This document shows, in pieces, positions 10,091 to 23,663 of a stretch of DNA of 64,000 nt. The notes under the pieces are model-generated. The model saw only the letters and a program-made list of their open reading frames with translations. It was not told where the DNA came from and searched no databases. The stretch comes from Agapanthus africanus (lineage: Eukaryota > Streptophyta > Magnoliopsida > Asparagales > Amaryllidaceae). Each line of letters begins with the position of its first letter. The stretch's first letter is position 1. The translations under genes were made by a program, and so were the position numbers. Location of the stretch: positions 215,780,996 through 215,844,995 of the forward strand of contig JASDDO010000024.1 of assembly GCA_030015575.1 (NCBI GenBank). The letters run 5' to 3'.

Positions 10091-12704
10091 CTTTGTTTCG
10101 AGTCTAGGTTTGGCTATATGGGGTCTAGGCATGCACTTTTGTTACCTAGACTTTACCTTATAGAACTTAGACTTGACTTTAGGGGTCTTATACCCGAACT
10201 TTCGTTATATAGGATGACCTTGGTTGATGGAGTAGGTACTAAGTAGAGTGACGTACCGTACATATGTTCCTCGACATATTTACGATATGATATTCCACCT
10301 AAGTTACCTTAGGATTTATATCTTGAGATCTTTCTTCTATTCGTTCCATTGATCTATCCCCGTCGATGCATGTGGATTGTTTCGGTCGCCATGTTTACAT
10401 GATCCGAGAGGGCTGCAGTTAGAGAAATGGTCAGGGCAGACTTGTCTGGGACAAGGACTGACAAGGGTGACATTCCGGTGATATAGAGACATGTCGTTTA
10501 TTTATATTCGATCGGGTTCTAATATTGAAGCGAGTTTCTTCGGGATCCACACCAGACGGTCGAGTCATTGCAGGAAATCAGCCGGACTTGAGGCATGATG
10601 CTTTTCCCTCTCCGAAGATCATGGTGTTGTGTGCTGTTCAGACAGCGGTACAAATCATAGCTGAGGTTATCGAGGTGTTGCTTCCAGAGTTCATGAAGTT
10701 AAAAGTTGACGATGTTTACAAGTGTAGATGGATCAGAAGGATTCATAGTCATTCAAATGAGGGATGACTAGGACTTTTAATCCATTGTGGCACTCCGATG
10801 TGAGGTTGGTGAAGTTGATTAGCTTCTTCCGATGGGTTTTGCTCAGACCTGATGCAAGTCGCTTGAGAAAGAGATCGTGTAGTAAGTTTTCCTCCGACGG
10901 ATTGAGACGAGTTCTCGAAGGTGAGCTTAGCCAGATTCTTCTACAGAGTATCAGAGATGCCGGATTCGTGTTTTTGAGTTTTGTAAGATTCTGAGCTTGG
11001 TCATAACCGAGTATGACTTGCAATTTGCATGGTTATCACGATATGCTCTTTAATTGATTGATATTGGAGAGTAATGGAACAGGAGATTGGTGCGAAGTTT
11101 CAGTGGAAAGTTGTTCTTCACCGCCGATATTGAAGATTTGATGCATATGCAGAGTCGCGTACGACCAAACTTTCATAGGAAAATTTTAAGGAAATGACAG
11201 TTGATACGAAAAAGAAAGTGAATTCAGAAATGAGTGCTAGTTCCGGGCAGGGTGGATAGCTGAGATCAGCAAGAGACTTGATGGGTTCTTTCCAGAAATT
11301 AATGATAAGTAAGATTTGACCAAGGATCAGTTGTTGGCGCACACACAGAGGTTAGAGATTATCGTCATCGACATGTTGAGTTGCGAGAGACTGGACTACT
11401 GGCCAAGAAGATGTGGTGAGAGGTATCAACAGTAAGACCGATGGTGTCGTTGCTTCTCACCGGACGATTGTATAAAGATGACATTGCATTAGAGATCTAC
11501 AAGAAGAACCTGAATTCAGAAACAGAGGACGTTAGACCGTGGCAGACGGCAAGTGGAAATCCTTGCTATGCCAGTTCCGGGTGTATAAACACCTTTTGAC
11601 ATTGAGGAAGATACACTTCGATGCCATTGTTTTCGATTTACGTTTTTATGATCTGAAGATATTTTTTTAAATGTTAAAAAGGGGACAACTGAACGTCCGT
11701 TATTTTTATTTATGTAGTTTGAGAATTTTAGGGTCACATAAACGTTTTGTGCACACCAGGTGCACTTGTTGAGATTTTCGTACATGATAATTGCACTTTG
11801 ATTGTGTTTTGTGCGCACCAGGTTCCCTAGAATGATATTTTGTGCGTATCAGTTACACAGGACTAAGAGATTTTATGTATATATATACACACACTCTAGG
11901 TATACTTGATAAGGTTTCATGCACACCAGTTGCACGTTTTGATATTTTGTGCATCCTGATGCACTTGAATTTGATTTTATGCACCCCGATGCACTTGAGA
12001 TTTATTTTGTGCACCCTGATGCACTTGAGATTTATTTTGTGCACCCTGATGCACTTGATTTTGATTTTGTGCACCCCGATGCACTTGAGATTTATTTTGT
12101 GCACCCTGATGCACTTGAATTTGATTTTGTGCACCCCGATGCACTTAATACTATTTGTACTCTTTTGTTCCATGCACAGTTGATGCAGTGGATATCGTTT
12201 CGTGCACGCCTATTGCACTTAGCGCTGTTTTAGTTTCATGCACACCGTGACGTGTGGTTTGAGATTTGCATGCAAACCGTTAGGGTTGATTTTGTTTTCG
12301 TGCTTTGCACTGGATAGTATATGTTATAGATTTGATTTCTATATTTTCGCTTGGTCGTGTGCACCAATATTGCACTACGACTATGACATTGATTGTGTAC
12401 TTAGTATACACAACGGTTTTCGTATTTGGTATTCTGTATCATAACTGATGTAATTCTCATAGTAACCGCTAGAGTTACAGTTATGTGAATTTATATCCAT
12501 TGGGTTTTCACGCACACTGTTGCGTTATGATGCGTTTTAGCTCATGTGGGACTTTGGAGTTCCATGATATTGAACGGACTATGTATCTTAAAATTTTGGA
12601 TCCCGACAAATTGTTTTAAATCTAGTTGATTGGATTGAGAAAAATGATTTAAGAAGGGGTTTTATTTTAAATTCGGGGACCGACTTTTTTTAAGGGGGAG
12701 AGAT
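10091..12704 (+). other. Decayed interior of element T
   Basis: Only short frames remain and no gag, protease, RT or integrase motif is recognisable. The length is far below a full gypsy interior, so most of gag-pol is deleted or was never present. The last part holds the GTGCAC minisatellite. The polypurine tract sits at 12692-12704. Confidence 0.5.
11740..12260 (+). repeat. 30-bp minisatellite with GTGCA/TGCAC hairpins
   Basis: Near-perfect 30-bp units run from about 11940 to 12150, each containing GTGCACCCTGATGCAC or GTGCACCCCGATGCAC, which is an inverted repeat with a 6-base loop. Weaker units extend on both sides. Because 30 is a multiple of 3, open frames appear on both strands with a repeating decapeptide; these are by-products of the repeat and not genes. 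Confidence 0.9.
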
Positions 12705-14606
12705 TGTAATATTTTGGAAAATTATAAATATTAATTTATAAATTTAAATATGAATTTAATAAGTTTACAAAAATGACATCGCTTATGAAATTGGGTATCA
12801 GAATTATATCCGTAAAAATGTAATTATTTTGGTAATACAAAGAAAAGTGCGTGATATCATAAAAATGATATATTAATTATTTTAACATGATATGAGATTA
12901 GATATTAAGATAATGGTATTTAAATATTATGATAAACATTTCATTTTTATCATGGATTAGATTTGTAATATGAAAGTTTTTCTTTATTGTTGCATTTTTT
13001 TTAATCATGGTTGGTATATTATATCCTAGGCTAAACCCTCACAACACCACACTCTCATCCATGCTCAACTCTCTCCACCTCCTCCTTCTCATTTTACATC
13101 ATCACCTCACAACACTACACTTCACCCCTCATGCTTGACACCTCCTCCTTTCTCGACACACATCCTCACACTATTCATTTCTTCTAACACTTTATGCAAA
13201 TCTCAACTGAAACCAAAGGTTCTTTATGCTTTTCATACTAAATATTTCTAAGTGTTCACTACCACAAAGAGAGAAGCTATGAATTCCTTCACCAATTTTG
13301 CTCACACCATCAACCTAGAAGCCACTACAATCCCTAAGAGCCTCCATCATACAATCCTTGAGCTGGATTTCTTTGTGCACCCTCTTCATAGGTATATCTC
13401 ACTTTCTTTGTAAAAGTTTATTCAGTTTTATATCTGTTTACTATGTGCAGTATCATAAATTAGGATATTTGTGATATTTGTGGTACAAATATTGAATCTG
13501 GAACTATTAGAATAAACCAATAGAAAAAATAACAATACAATAAATATTATGAGACCACTATGAGACTTCACTCAAAGCCCGAGACCCCATCTCTATGATT
13601 CGACCGGCGAGAACTTCAAAATGTCCGATGTCGCCGGGTGAACAGTAGGATTTGGTATTGGTTTTTCTTCTATAGATTTAGTTTAGTATTTTATGAGTTA
13701 CTGTATTGTTTAATTTGTTCCAGTATTCTTGCACATAAATCTGGGAATGTTTAGTTTGGTTGTTATTTAAGTTTCCGATATTCCGATATGGGTTTTCGTA
13801 TTTTTGTACTGCAACTGAAACGTTGACATTCATACGTTAAATTCAGGGGAAATTGATCGATTTTTAAGTAAGTAAGCTATAAGTTCTAACTTATGGATGC
13901 TTAGCTCGATGTTTTGATTTTGATATGATATTTACGCCAATATTTCATAACTACGATTATAGGTACGATTGCGAAGGTTTTCGAGACGGAGTTGGCGGAC
14001 ATAGCAGCGTGGATTCGACAAGCTCGACAAGTTGGTGAGCAGATTTACATCTACGGGGAAATCGGGTGTATAGTTATGATATCTAGTTAGTTAGTAGTAT
14101 TTATTCAAGTTTATGATATTAGAATGATGTTGCATCTAGTATGTTTTTCATATGCATATAATGTTATTCATGGGTTGGTATAGTTGTATGAGGGATCATA
14201 TCATACTTGAGATAATTGGAGATTGAGATAATGTGGGTTTTGTACGAGGAATCATACCGTACTTGTGATGACTAGATTAGTATGCCGAATAACGGCCAAG
14301 TTTTCTTTAGACTCGTAGCGTTATATTTTATTTCGCTTTAGAATGTAATACTTGAATGAGCTATTTTCTTTTAAAAACTAACGATTCGTTTCCCTTTTTA
14401 ATGATAAAAGACAAGGATGCGATGCCAATTTCCAAAATGAATATTTTAACCTAAGACAACTTCCTTATCTCAAAACCAACGTCTCATTCCATTTTCAAGG
14501 ATAATGGTATAACTTATAGCAAATAGTTACCTTTATTAATTACGCTTAGATTTACTTTACATATTCGCGATGTATTATTCGATGTTATACGTTTCCGTGA
14601 TACGAA

Positions 14607-14880
14607 CACTCTGATAGAACACTCGTACCAATACTAATGATTTCCATGTTGCACGAGCACATACGCATATGTTACACTATACCTCATTGGTACTGCCATG
14701 TCACTGTAGGACCGTTACACTACCTAATGCGTAGGTAACCATCGATACAAGTATGAATTATACACTTATAGAATACTCGCACAAATACTAATGATTTCCA
14801 TGTTGCACGAGCACAGGCGCGTATTCTACACTGCACATCATTAGTATTGCCATGACACAGTAGAATCGATATGTTTGTTG
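14607..14880 (+). repeat. Tandem duplication in T LTR, period about 157 bp
   Basis: Both copies contain AATACTAATGATTTCCATGT, then TGCACGAGCACA, then a CATTAGTATTGCCATG or CATTGGTACTGCCATG block. Confidence 0.8.
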
Positions 14881-15299
14881 CCTGTATGACTTAGTTGCGT
14901 ACTTTACCTTTATTACCTGTTGGGTATTGCGAATACCGGTATCATGAGTATTCATATTTGATTCTTATGAGTTTTCAGGATGTTTTACTTTTGATGATAT
15001 ATATCAGTAGTATGGGACGCTGTTATATATGTATATATATAATATATCATTAGGAGGGCCTATGAGATTATTCTTATTCTTTACTTGATATATTTGGATA
15101 TGATGAGTTGATGTCCACCATGAGCCGTTTTTATGTTTTGTTTTACTCCGAACCGAGTGGGGGAATATACGGTTACGGATTTCTATGTTATCCAGACTGA
15201 GTGGGGGGGGGGGAGGATATACAGTCGGATACATGGTGGACCCGGTCAAGACCGAGGGGCAGGATAGCCGCATTAGAGGCGGGGAGCCTAGCGAGGATA

Positions 15300-15545
15300 C
15301 TCGATACAGGAGATAGAGTTGAGCACGGCAGATATCCAGGGGTTACTGACCGGGGTTCGATTGGGCACGGCGGATATCCAGGGGATACTGACCGGGGCCA
15401 GGGATATCGGGTGGAGATCATCTGTTGAGATGGTGTCGACGGTATTTGCATTTGCGTGTCGGTGATGAACACGAGAGATTTGAGGATTTGCGTGTCGGTG
15501 ATGGACACGAGGGATTTCCGATTTCGGGTGTCGATGCTGGACATC
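15300..15545 (+). repeat. Two short tandem repeat blocks in T LTR
   Basis: Block one repeats GGCACGGCGGATATCCAGGG with TACTGACCGGGG (about 46 bp). Block two repeats TTTGCGTGTCGGTGATG with ACACGAG (about 36 bp), the last diverged unit being GGTGTCGATGCTGGACATCC. The truncated 5' LTR of T begins at this last unit. Confidence 0.8.
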
Positions 15546-16319
15546 CTTATATATTGATTGGTTGCTATCATGAGATACCCAGTTATATTATAATTGTTGT
15601 AGCCGACCAGGACTGATCCGGGGGATAGTACCTGCATACCTTTTTACAAGTAGTTGCATAAAAAAAAGAATTCAAAAATTGAGCCATAGTCTCATTATTT
15701 TGACATGTCTGGTATGACATTGAAATCTTTTAAATTGTAAATCTCTTAACACTATTCAAAACAGCAGAACGTACATCTTAAATAAGATACCTATTATATT
15801 TCATAATATCACGTCTGCTCTTACGCCGTGATATATGTATTCCTCGGATATTTTAAAGAAGAGGTTTTACATATATATTTTCGGCTACTTATGGGCTTTT
15901 ACCTAGATACAGGTCATTTATATGATATGTTCTACTTTAGGATAACATGATAGATAGTGTTGTATTTACGATACATATACATATAATATATTATATTAGT
16001 ACAGGATATGATAGTACTATAGTTATGACCTAGGTATCGTTTGTGCATTCGATTTCTACTTTGTGATGTATTTTTATTCACTGAGTTTGCAACTCACCCC
16101 CACTGTGCCACAGTTTCTTACAGGTGTTACCGCATGGATTATCAGCGGCTTGGGGCACACATTCCTTTCGGTGATTGCTTTGGTATGTGGGTTACTGTTG
16201 CATCGTACTCACATTTGTATATTCTTATCTTTTTGTATCTAGTAAAACTCCATTAATTTAGAAAGTGTATATTGTGGACTTAAAAGCGAGACTTAGAATT
16301 GTGTATTTGTGGGCGTCGT

Positions 16320-19300
16320 TGTAACACCCGGCCCCTTTTTGTACCAAGTCCGTATTTTGTTATTTTAGAATTTCATTTGTTTTATTTATAAATCTATGTG
16401 TTTTATTTAGAAATTATTTATTATAACCTCTTTTATAAACCCAAATTCTAAACCAAGCTATATTTTATTCCGTTCAGCCCATTTATGTTTGCCATTAGTT
16501 TAACCCTATTTTATCTTCCGGGCCCGTCTCCTTTTCCTCTAATTCCTTTATTATTAATTTCTTAACCCAACACCATTTTTCCCATTACTATTAATTCCTC
16601 CCCCAGCCCAATGTCCTCTACATTTTAAATTCAATCTCTTTTTACCTTCTGACCCGAGCCACCCATTCTTTCTTTGAAAATCCCTCGGCCCAAACTCAGC
16701 CCACATTCTTTTAATTCCTTATCTTTCCCAGCCGTTAGCTTTCCCTGCAGCCCACAAAGAAAAATTCCCTTAGGAAAATCTTTGTTGTGAAGCCCGGCCC
16801 CCTCTTATATTTTATTTTTGTTATTTCTTTTCTTAAACAGGCCGGCCCGTTCCTTTACTAAGCCCACTCCAAATTCTCTTAATTAATTTCCTTTAATTCA
16901 GCGGCCCGGCCCGGCCTTCTCTTTCTCTCCAATTTCTCTATTCTTCTCATTTATTCTCCTCAGCCCACTGCGTCCGGCCCACTCCTTCCCTCACCCCACT
17001 GTTCATCTTCCAACGGCTACCTCCCCATTCTCGCGCATGCGATCCACGATCTCCGCCGCTTCCTCCGCCCACGTTCGCGCCCCGTCGCTCGCGTGCGTTA
17101 CCGTCCTCGACGCACGACCTCGTCTCCATTTCTCTCTCCCCACTTCCATCGCCTTTCCTCAACCCCCATCTCGCAACTTCTCCCTGCTCCCCTCCAGACT
17201 CACTCAACCCGCATTTCCCTTCCCCCGAAGACTTCCATTCCAGTTCACTCCCTCGCCGACGAGCTCCGCCACCACCGCGACCCATCGGAGCCACCGCCAT
17301 CGCCTTTTCCTTCCAAGCACACCCGAGCTCGAGCTCTCTGCGTCCCGTCACCCCTGCACTGTCGCCGCCGTCACCCCTGCACCACGTCGTCGACCCTATT
17401 ATCATCGTCGACGTCGTCGTCATCACCTCTCTAACTCTCTCCCGATCTCTCTCTCGTTTCCCTCTCTCACTACCCTCTCTCCCCTGTGCTTCTCTTTCTC
17501 TCTCTAGCTCAGCTCTCTCTCTCTGTCTCTTCTCTCTCTCTCTCTCTCTCTATCTCTCTTCCTCCCCATCTGCCTAATCTCTCTCCCCAGCTTTCTCCCT
17601 CTCTCTCACTGTTCTCTCCCCCTCTGTGTTTTTTTCTCTTTCTCACTCTCCCCCTATCTGTCCACTCTCTCTCTAACTCTTTCTCTCTCTTTCCCACTCC
17701 CTCTGTTCTCTGCCTCCCTCTTGTCTCTCCCTCTCTCACTATAGCCTCTCTCACTCTATCTCTATCCCTCACTCACATCCCTCCCCTATCTCTCTACCTG
17801 CATCTCTCTCTTAACCTCTCTCTATAATACTTTCACCACCCTCAACAACCGCTTCCATCACCAGCAACAGCACCGAGCCACACTGTGCCCTGTATCCATG
17901 CCACGCCGTGTCCGCTCCTGTATCGCGCCGTATTGTAGACAATCTAGCTGAGAACGAGCACGAGCCTAGGCCACGAACCCTACACGCGCCATTCATCGCG
18001 CGTTCGCGCCGTTACAATCACCGTGCATCCCCGGGACATCTCCAGGCAAGTTTTTACTTGCTTACATGCTATTTTACTTAAGTTATAATTGTTAAATGCC
18101 TAGATTATAAAGTTACGAGTTTAAAACTATTATGTGCTGTATCTGTTCGATGCTTGTTCGCTTAGAAAATTATTATACAATTTGACGGAACTAGATATAA
18201 TGCTGTGGCCCTGGATATGATGAATACCTTGTGCAAGTTTCATTAGAAAATACGACCGTTAAAGATTAAAACGACCGCCCCAAGTTTAATTGCAAACCTG
18301 AAATTATGTTGCACCTGAAAACCGTTAAATTCACCATAAATCATATACATATTAGAATGGTGCGTTCGAGGGCTCAAATCGAAGCCTCCTCGATGAAATT
18401 TAACCCTATACTAGTTTCCAGACAATCCTGTACTTAAACTGTGATGATATTCGGATCGGAGTGCGACTCTGGACTGCAGTCCAGAGTGACTCCGGTCTTT
18501 GCGTGCTGTTCCATACTGGATACCGTAGGATTTCCTTAACTTGTAGGTTGCGGAACTCCACTGCTTATTGTAGATAACTCTGTTAGCTAGACAACACAAT
18601 TAATTTCATACTGTTTCGTTACCATTTGTTATTTATTCTGTATTTTAAAAGATCGGGACGCATAGCAGTCCCAGCAGAATCAGAACTGACACATTATTGT
18701 TAAATAGAGTATAACTCCTGACGTGCAGACGCGATCGAAGTGTTACGTTGAAAACCTTACTGAAAACCCTAGAATTCATCCAACTGTAGCGTCGCTAAAA
18801 TCTGATCCCAACTGGGGTTAAAATGCGTTGCGAAATGGATTCCTGATTCTGAAATTGGATTTCCAGCCGCGAGCGCTTAAAATGAAATGGTTATAACTTT
18901 TGATCCTGGAACCCGATTGGCTTGAAACAAAATTCTAAGGATAGATAACTGAACATATTAAATACTACCTGTTTATCTTTCCGCTAAATTATATACATAT
19001 GTTTCATGATAAATCGTGCAAGTGATAGACTGTTGTTTTTATGATCTCTTAATTGTGCTTATATACTGTTCATGCATCATATCATACTTATGTCATTGTA
19101 GTGATAACCTAGTGATATCGTGCACTCACCCAGTGTTAGATTTTAGTGTTGATTGTGGCAAGTACGTCAGTGTTCGTGTATTCGTGGTTAAGTGAAAGTG
19201 ATACGTACTTGTGCACAATCAGTGACCATATTATTCTATTGCATTGTCGACGTCTGTGGGATGCGTGCACGTGTGAATAATAAGTGGAATGGGACATTTA

Positions 19301-20212
19301 TGGAAGCGTTTGCATGGGTGTCACAGATAAGACACCAGACACTGCCATTCATCTTAGGTATTAGTCGGGACGTGCTTGATGGAGGTTCTGCCTCCAGTTC
19401 TCGCGCAGACTTGTCACGGATCGATTAGTATTTAGATTGATGGTTAGCGTTTGATGTAGACCTCGGGGTGTGGGGTAGTTCAAGTGTGAATTCAACAGAA
19501 TCTCGGGAGTCCCATGCCGGCTTATATATTTAGGGAGTTATATGGAGATTTACAGGGTATGTGCTATAGACACCGTGATACATTCGTTACATGTTGGGCC
19601 CGTGGTCCCTTGCCCTTGGGTTCTACCCTTGGGTGGAGGACACTCGCGAGTGGTTGACTCTCACACTTGGACTGACGATAGGCTTATTGACCTGTGCAGT
19701 GAGACTTAGAGACTGATAGGGTTACTGTCATTTACATTCATTCTATACTGTCTTGACATTCGTGACATAATGTTATACTGCTTTATTTTTCCGCTGCATT
19801 GATCTCTGCTCATTCATATTCACGCTGTCATTGATTTACTGTTATTCATATCTATTACCACTGTTAGAACTGTTACTTGATTATATACATTATATTGCTA
19901 TTGTGTCGCTCTGACGACCTGAGTATGCATGCTCAGTGTGAGGAGAAGATTTTAGCCTGGACCAGAACCAGAAGTGCATCACAGACTTCTTTACTTGCCC
20001 TCCCGTGTTGCCTTCATTTGTTCCACTTCAGGTCAGACTTTATATTGTTTCCTTCAGTTACTGCATTTCTCATTACCTGTGCAATATATACTGTTTACCA
20101 TGAGAAACTAGAAGCCGAAGTGTGACTACGGCGGAACTTTTCCTTGACCGTAGGAGCATGGCTGGCCTTGTCTACCCCTCGTATTCCGTATTTTGGGAAG
20201 CGGGGCGTGACA
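16320..20212 (+). mobile_element. Solo LTR a, gypsy type
   Basis: It begins TGTAACACCC and ends GGGGCGTGACA, flanked by a perfect 5-bp target duplication GTCGT (16315-16319 and 20213-20217), inside the 3' LTR of T. Length is 3893 bp. It has no primer site, polypurine tract or pol motif, so it looks like a solo LTR. Its ends are the reverse complement of those of b and c, so all three belong to one family. A GC-rich, CT-rich block (about 16980-18050) gives Ser/Pro/Arg-rich frames that are not credible proteins. Confidence 0.85.
17420..17830 (+). repeat. CT-rich low-complexity tract
   Basis: Long runs of CTCTCT and related pyrimidine sequence within solo LTR a. The open frames on it are compositional. 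Confidence 0.95.
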
Positions 20213-20619
20213 GTCGTACTCATTGGAGTCAACATTTTTATATAGTTGATTTTGTTTCACTTTTCTTTTTTTCGCCATTGTGTGCAGTATAGTGTTTGCT
20301 TGGTTGCTCCGCCGTTTGGGCGTGGAAGCTAGCTCCCGTTAGGATGCTATTTTTACTGTTATGTTGTATCCGGTCTTTATGCAAAATTTACAAAGGAGGT
20401 GCTGTCGAATTTTAAAATGTCAGAGATGATTTTCAACTTACTTAGTCAGACTTAAGTGTTTATTTTAAACTGATCTAATCTGATGACCATTTTAAACCTC
20501 ACCTCCAATATTTTCAAAAAGGGTTTAGATTCCGGGTTTCGGCTTACTTGGACCGCGTCGACGTCTTTAGATGTCACGCGATTTAAGTGCCGGTCACGTG
20601 CCACATTTGGGTCGTGACA

Positions 20620-21225
20620 AAAAGACAGCTAAGAAACCAAGTGCAAGAGACATGCTTCAGACCTTAGAGAAAGCTATATTTAAACTCTAAATATTAAGAA
20701 CTCAGATTCAACGTTCTTCAGCATATCTCCTATTTTTACCACTCCAAATAGCTTCGAAAATGTGATTTGCTATGTTCTTGGAGTTCTTCTTTACAAATAT
20801 TTTTTGGCTGAGGAGAAAGCTTTAGCCCTCTTGGGTGTATGTTTGTGTTTACCGGCGATTATAACTACATAATAAATATCAAAAATCCTAAATATATTAA
20901 CAAAAAACCCTACATAAACAGGACTAAATCCTAAACTAATAAAGTCATTGATTTATGTTATAAAATCGATCCAAGAAAGATGAGAATACCCATCAACAAT
21001 CGCATTCAAATCACAGGAGAAAAGCTCCAATTTACATCCGAAAAACCTAACAAAATTCCCCCAAAAAATAACAAACTCTATATTGATTAAAGTAATTAAT
21101 AAAGCTTATGAGATCGATCCATGAATCAAGAGAATCCCATCATGAATCGCAGTTCAAATCACAACAAAAATCGCCCAATTCCGATCCCTAACTCTTAAAC
21201 CGCTGAAACTGTGTTGAAACTGATC
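20620..21225. other. Unassigned AT-rich stretch
   Basis: No gene, LTR or repeat family is recognised between the T element end and the palindrome-rich region. It may be the outer flank or terminal region of the transposon that carries the PMD-Ulp1 gene. Confidence 0.35.
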
Positions 21226-23563
21226 AGGCCGTGGCACTTTTTATTAATTGGGAATCACTAGTTTAAGTAGTGGTTAAATGGTACGTGATCTCAAAATATA
21301 ACTAGCTCAAAATTTAACCGTTACTTAAAGCAGCGGTTAAATAGCGTGCTCTCTGTTTCAGGAGAGAGCTTAAAATATAACCGTTATTTTAAGTAGCGGT
21401 TAAATAACCAGAGTGCTTGTCACGCCCCGCTTCCCAGAGTGTGCTAAGATCGGCACATGACAGAGCTAACCATGCTACATGTGGCTAGGAAATATCCCTC
21501 CACAATCACATTACAGCTGTCAATAAGATATCAAGAACAGTAAAACATATAAAACTAACTAGTACATTTCTATCTGCCAGAATAAACGAGTCTAGAAATA
21601 TAAATGCGGAAGCAATAAATCCAATAAGCAGTAACATCTGGAAATACATTCCAAATACGAGCTCACATCAGGAAATAAAAGTACGGAAAGGAAACTAAAC
21701 TAAACTATCACTAATAAGATCTTCACTGCTCGGCCTGATGGCTGAAATACTCCTGGTCAGCCTGCGAAAGAGATAAAGGGACTGGGCCATGCAAAACCCG
21801 GACGTCAGTGCGTCACAATATCAAACAATAAAATATACTCAGGATGCAACAATATATGCAGGCATGAAATATAAACAGTAACATAAATGTAACGAGTAAA
21901 CACAGATGTAGAACAGTGAAGTGTATAAGTGTATAAGTGTATGTGACGTGCGGTGAGTAATATGAACTATACTGCTGGGTTATCTATTCTAAAATTATTT
22001 GAAATCAATTAATGTATTCCTCCATGTAACTCAAAAGCATATGCCCCGTTATCCCCTGGGACCACGGATCAAGATGTATGAACCAAGAATGGTTCTGTCC
22101 CGTTATCCCCCGGGACCACGGATCAAGTAGTAAGAATCACGAATGGTTCTGTCCCGTTATCCCCCGGGACCACACATCAAGTAATATCCCTTTAAGTTAC
22201 ACTTCAGTTACACTTTTGATTTCCCTATACCCCCAAGATTATGTGTTCAAGTCAGGTATTGACAATATAAAACTAATGCCAAGAAAGGATCAATCAAGTA
22301 CTGGTTTTGTCTATGTAGACAACAGGATACGTCCGTCAGGACGAAAAGTCAGGATTGTCGGCATTAATAGCAAGATCAAGTAACATGTCAAGCAGTGGTG
22401 TATCAGGTCATACCATGTGGTGCATATGTATCGAACGGATGCCCAAAAGTAAAACTGTAGCAAGTATCGAAACACGATAAACACGGATGCGCAAATGTCT
22501 ATCAGGGATCGCATCTATAACTCCATGACTACGTATGATGCACATTATCAAGTATGGTGCACTAATGTAACAGTAATATAAAATAATATGATATGGCATG
22601 CAACTAGATATATAATAAACGATACAGATACGGATGGATATCGGAAAGACGGTAAAATTGTAACATGGATGCACAATGCAATAAACATGTAATATTTTTA
22701 TTCATATGGATGTAAAATATATTATAGCATGTATCAAGATATGGATCTCAAAACGGGATGCGTACGCTGCGTCCGATGTCGGGTAAACGTCGCAATGCAC
22801 AAACGTGCGTACGGGACAGGACCAGGCAAAGAAAGAATGTGACCACGCTGGCTGGGAACTTCCAATGGGTCACCGAGATCGTCGGCGACAGTCATGGCTC
22901 CGGCAATGACCGGAAAATACAACTCAAGAAGAAGAAGAAAAATAAGAAGAAGTGGTCTGTTGTGATGAGGCCGCGGGGTTCAAGGCTCTGGGGTCAGAGA
23001 AGGCGACGAGGGGGTGACGTCGACGATGGGCCGTCGACGGCGAGGATGCAGGCGAGGGCTTTCCGGCGATGGGACAGTGGGCTTCTTGAAGTCGGGGATC
23101 AGGTGTGCGGGGTTGGAGCTTGGGATCTAGGAAGTAGGAGAGAGGAGAGAGGGGGAGAAGTGGTGGCGAGGGGTGAGGCCGAACGGTGTCGGAGCTCCGG
23201 TGAGGGTTCAGACGGGGTTGCAGGGTTCAGTTATATGCAGGGAAGAGGAGATCGGGGTTGGCTTTGGGGTGTTGGTGAGGAGGAGGAAAGGTAATGAGGG
23301 TGGTGACAAGGCCGACGAGGGAGATCGGCGGCAAGGGGGAGCGTGGCGACGTGGGTGCAGGCGAGGGTTGCTGGGTTCGTCGGGGAGACGAGAAGGAGAA
23401 GAGGAGGGGAAGGTGAAGAGGTCGCGGAGTTGGGAATGTCGGAGAGGGTCGGCGGTGATGGCGACGAGGGCAGAGGCTCGGGCGTGGGCGTGGGTTCTCG
23501 CAAGGCGAAGGCGGGAACTGGGAAAACGAAGATGAAGCATGAGAGATAGAGAACGTGGGTTTG

Positions 23564-23571
23564 TATAAATA
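23564..23571 (-). promoter_or_regulatory. Candidate TATA box of solo LTR b
   Basis: On the minus strand TATTTATA sits just upstream of the pyrimidine-rich, GC-rich block that would be the transcribed leader. The position fits an LTR promoter, but a start site cannot be read from sequence alone. Confidence 0.35.
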
Positions 23572-23586
23572 GGTTTATAAAAAACA

Positions 23587-23653
<67 letters not shown>

Positions 23654-23663
23654 TGTGTGTGTG
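23587..23663. repeat. (AT)n-(GT)n compound microsatellite
   Basis: An AT run (23587-23612) joins a GT run (from 23613, one CT interruption), followed by GC-alternating sequence. Confidence 0.97.

Larger units (their letters stand above)
8896..20619 (+). mobile_element. Degenerate Tekay/Del-like gypsy element T
   Basis: Two related LTR ends (10063 and 20619, both ...GGGTCGTGACA) flank a 2.6 kb interior, with a tRNA-iMet-like primer site after the first and a polypurine tract (AAGGGGGAGAGAT) before the second LTR at 12705. LTR termini of this type are usual in the Tekay/Del lineage of chromoviruses; this is inference, since no pol survives for confirmation. Insertion a (16320-20212) lies inside the 3' LTR. 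Confidence 0.7.
12705..20619 (+). repeat. 3' LTR of element T, split by insertion a
   Basis: It starts TGTAATATTTTGG after the polypurine tract and ends GGGTCGTGACA at 20619. Without insertion a and its target duplication it is about 4.0 kb. It holds several internal duplications: 14607-14720 against 14763-14875 (period about 157), 15320-15405 (period about 46), and 15443-15545 (period about 36). A G run lies at about 15202-15214. Confidence 0.78.

Noticed and set aside
10525..11023. Possible gag remnant in frames around 10525-11023
   Set aside because: Position in element T fits gag, but no motif is recognisable in any frame.
11940..12150. CRISPR-like regular repeats
   Set aside because: Units follow one another without unique spacers, and the setting is a plant retrotransposon.
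11842..12233. Overlapping open frames with repeated HPDALEIYFV or similar peptides
   Set aside because: They arise because the minisatellite unit is 30 bp, a multiple of three; both strands show them.
16947..17830. Open frames of 113-159 codons rich in Ser, Pro, Arg or Gly
   Set aside because: They lie on CT-rich and GC-rich sequence in solo LTR a, overlap on both strands and show no domain.
21226..21260. CACTA-type terminus at GGCACTTTTTATTAATTGGG
   Set aside because: The CACT start is suggestive beside palindromic repeats, but the matching opposite end and 3-bp target duplication are not in the window, so it was not annotated as a terminus.
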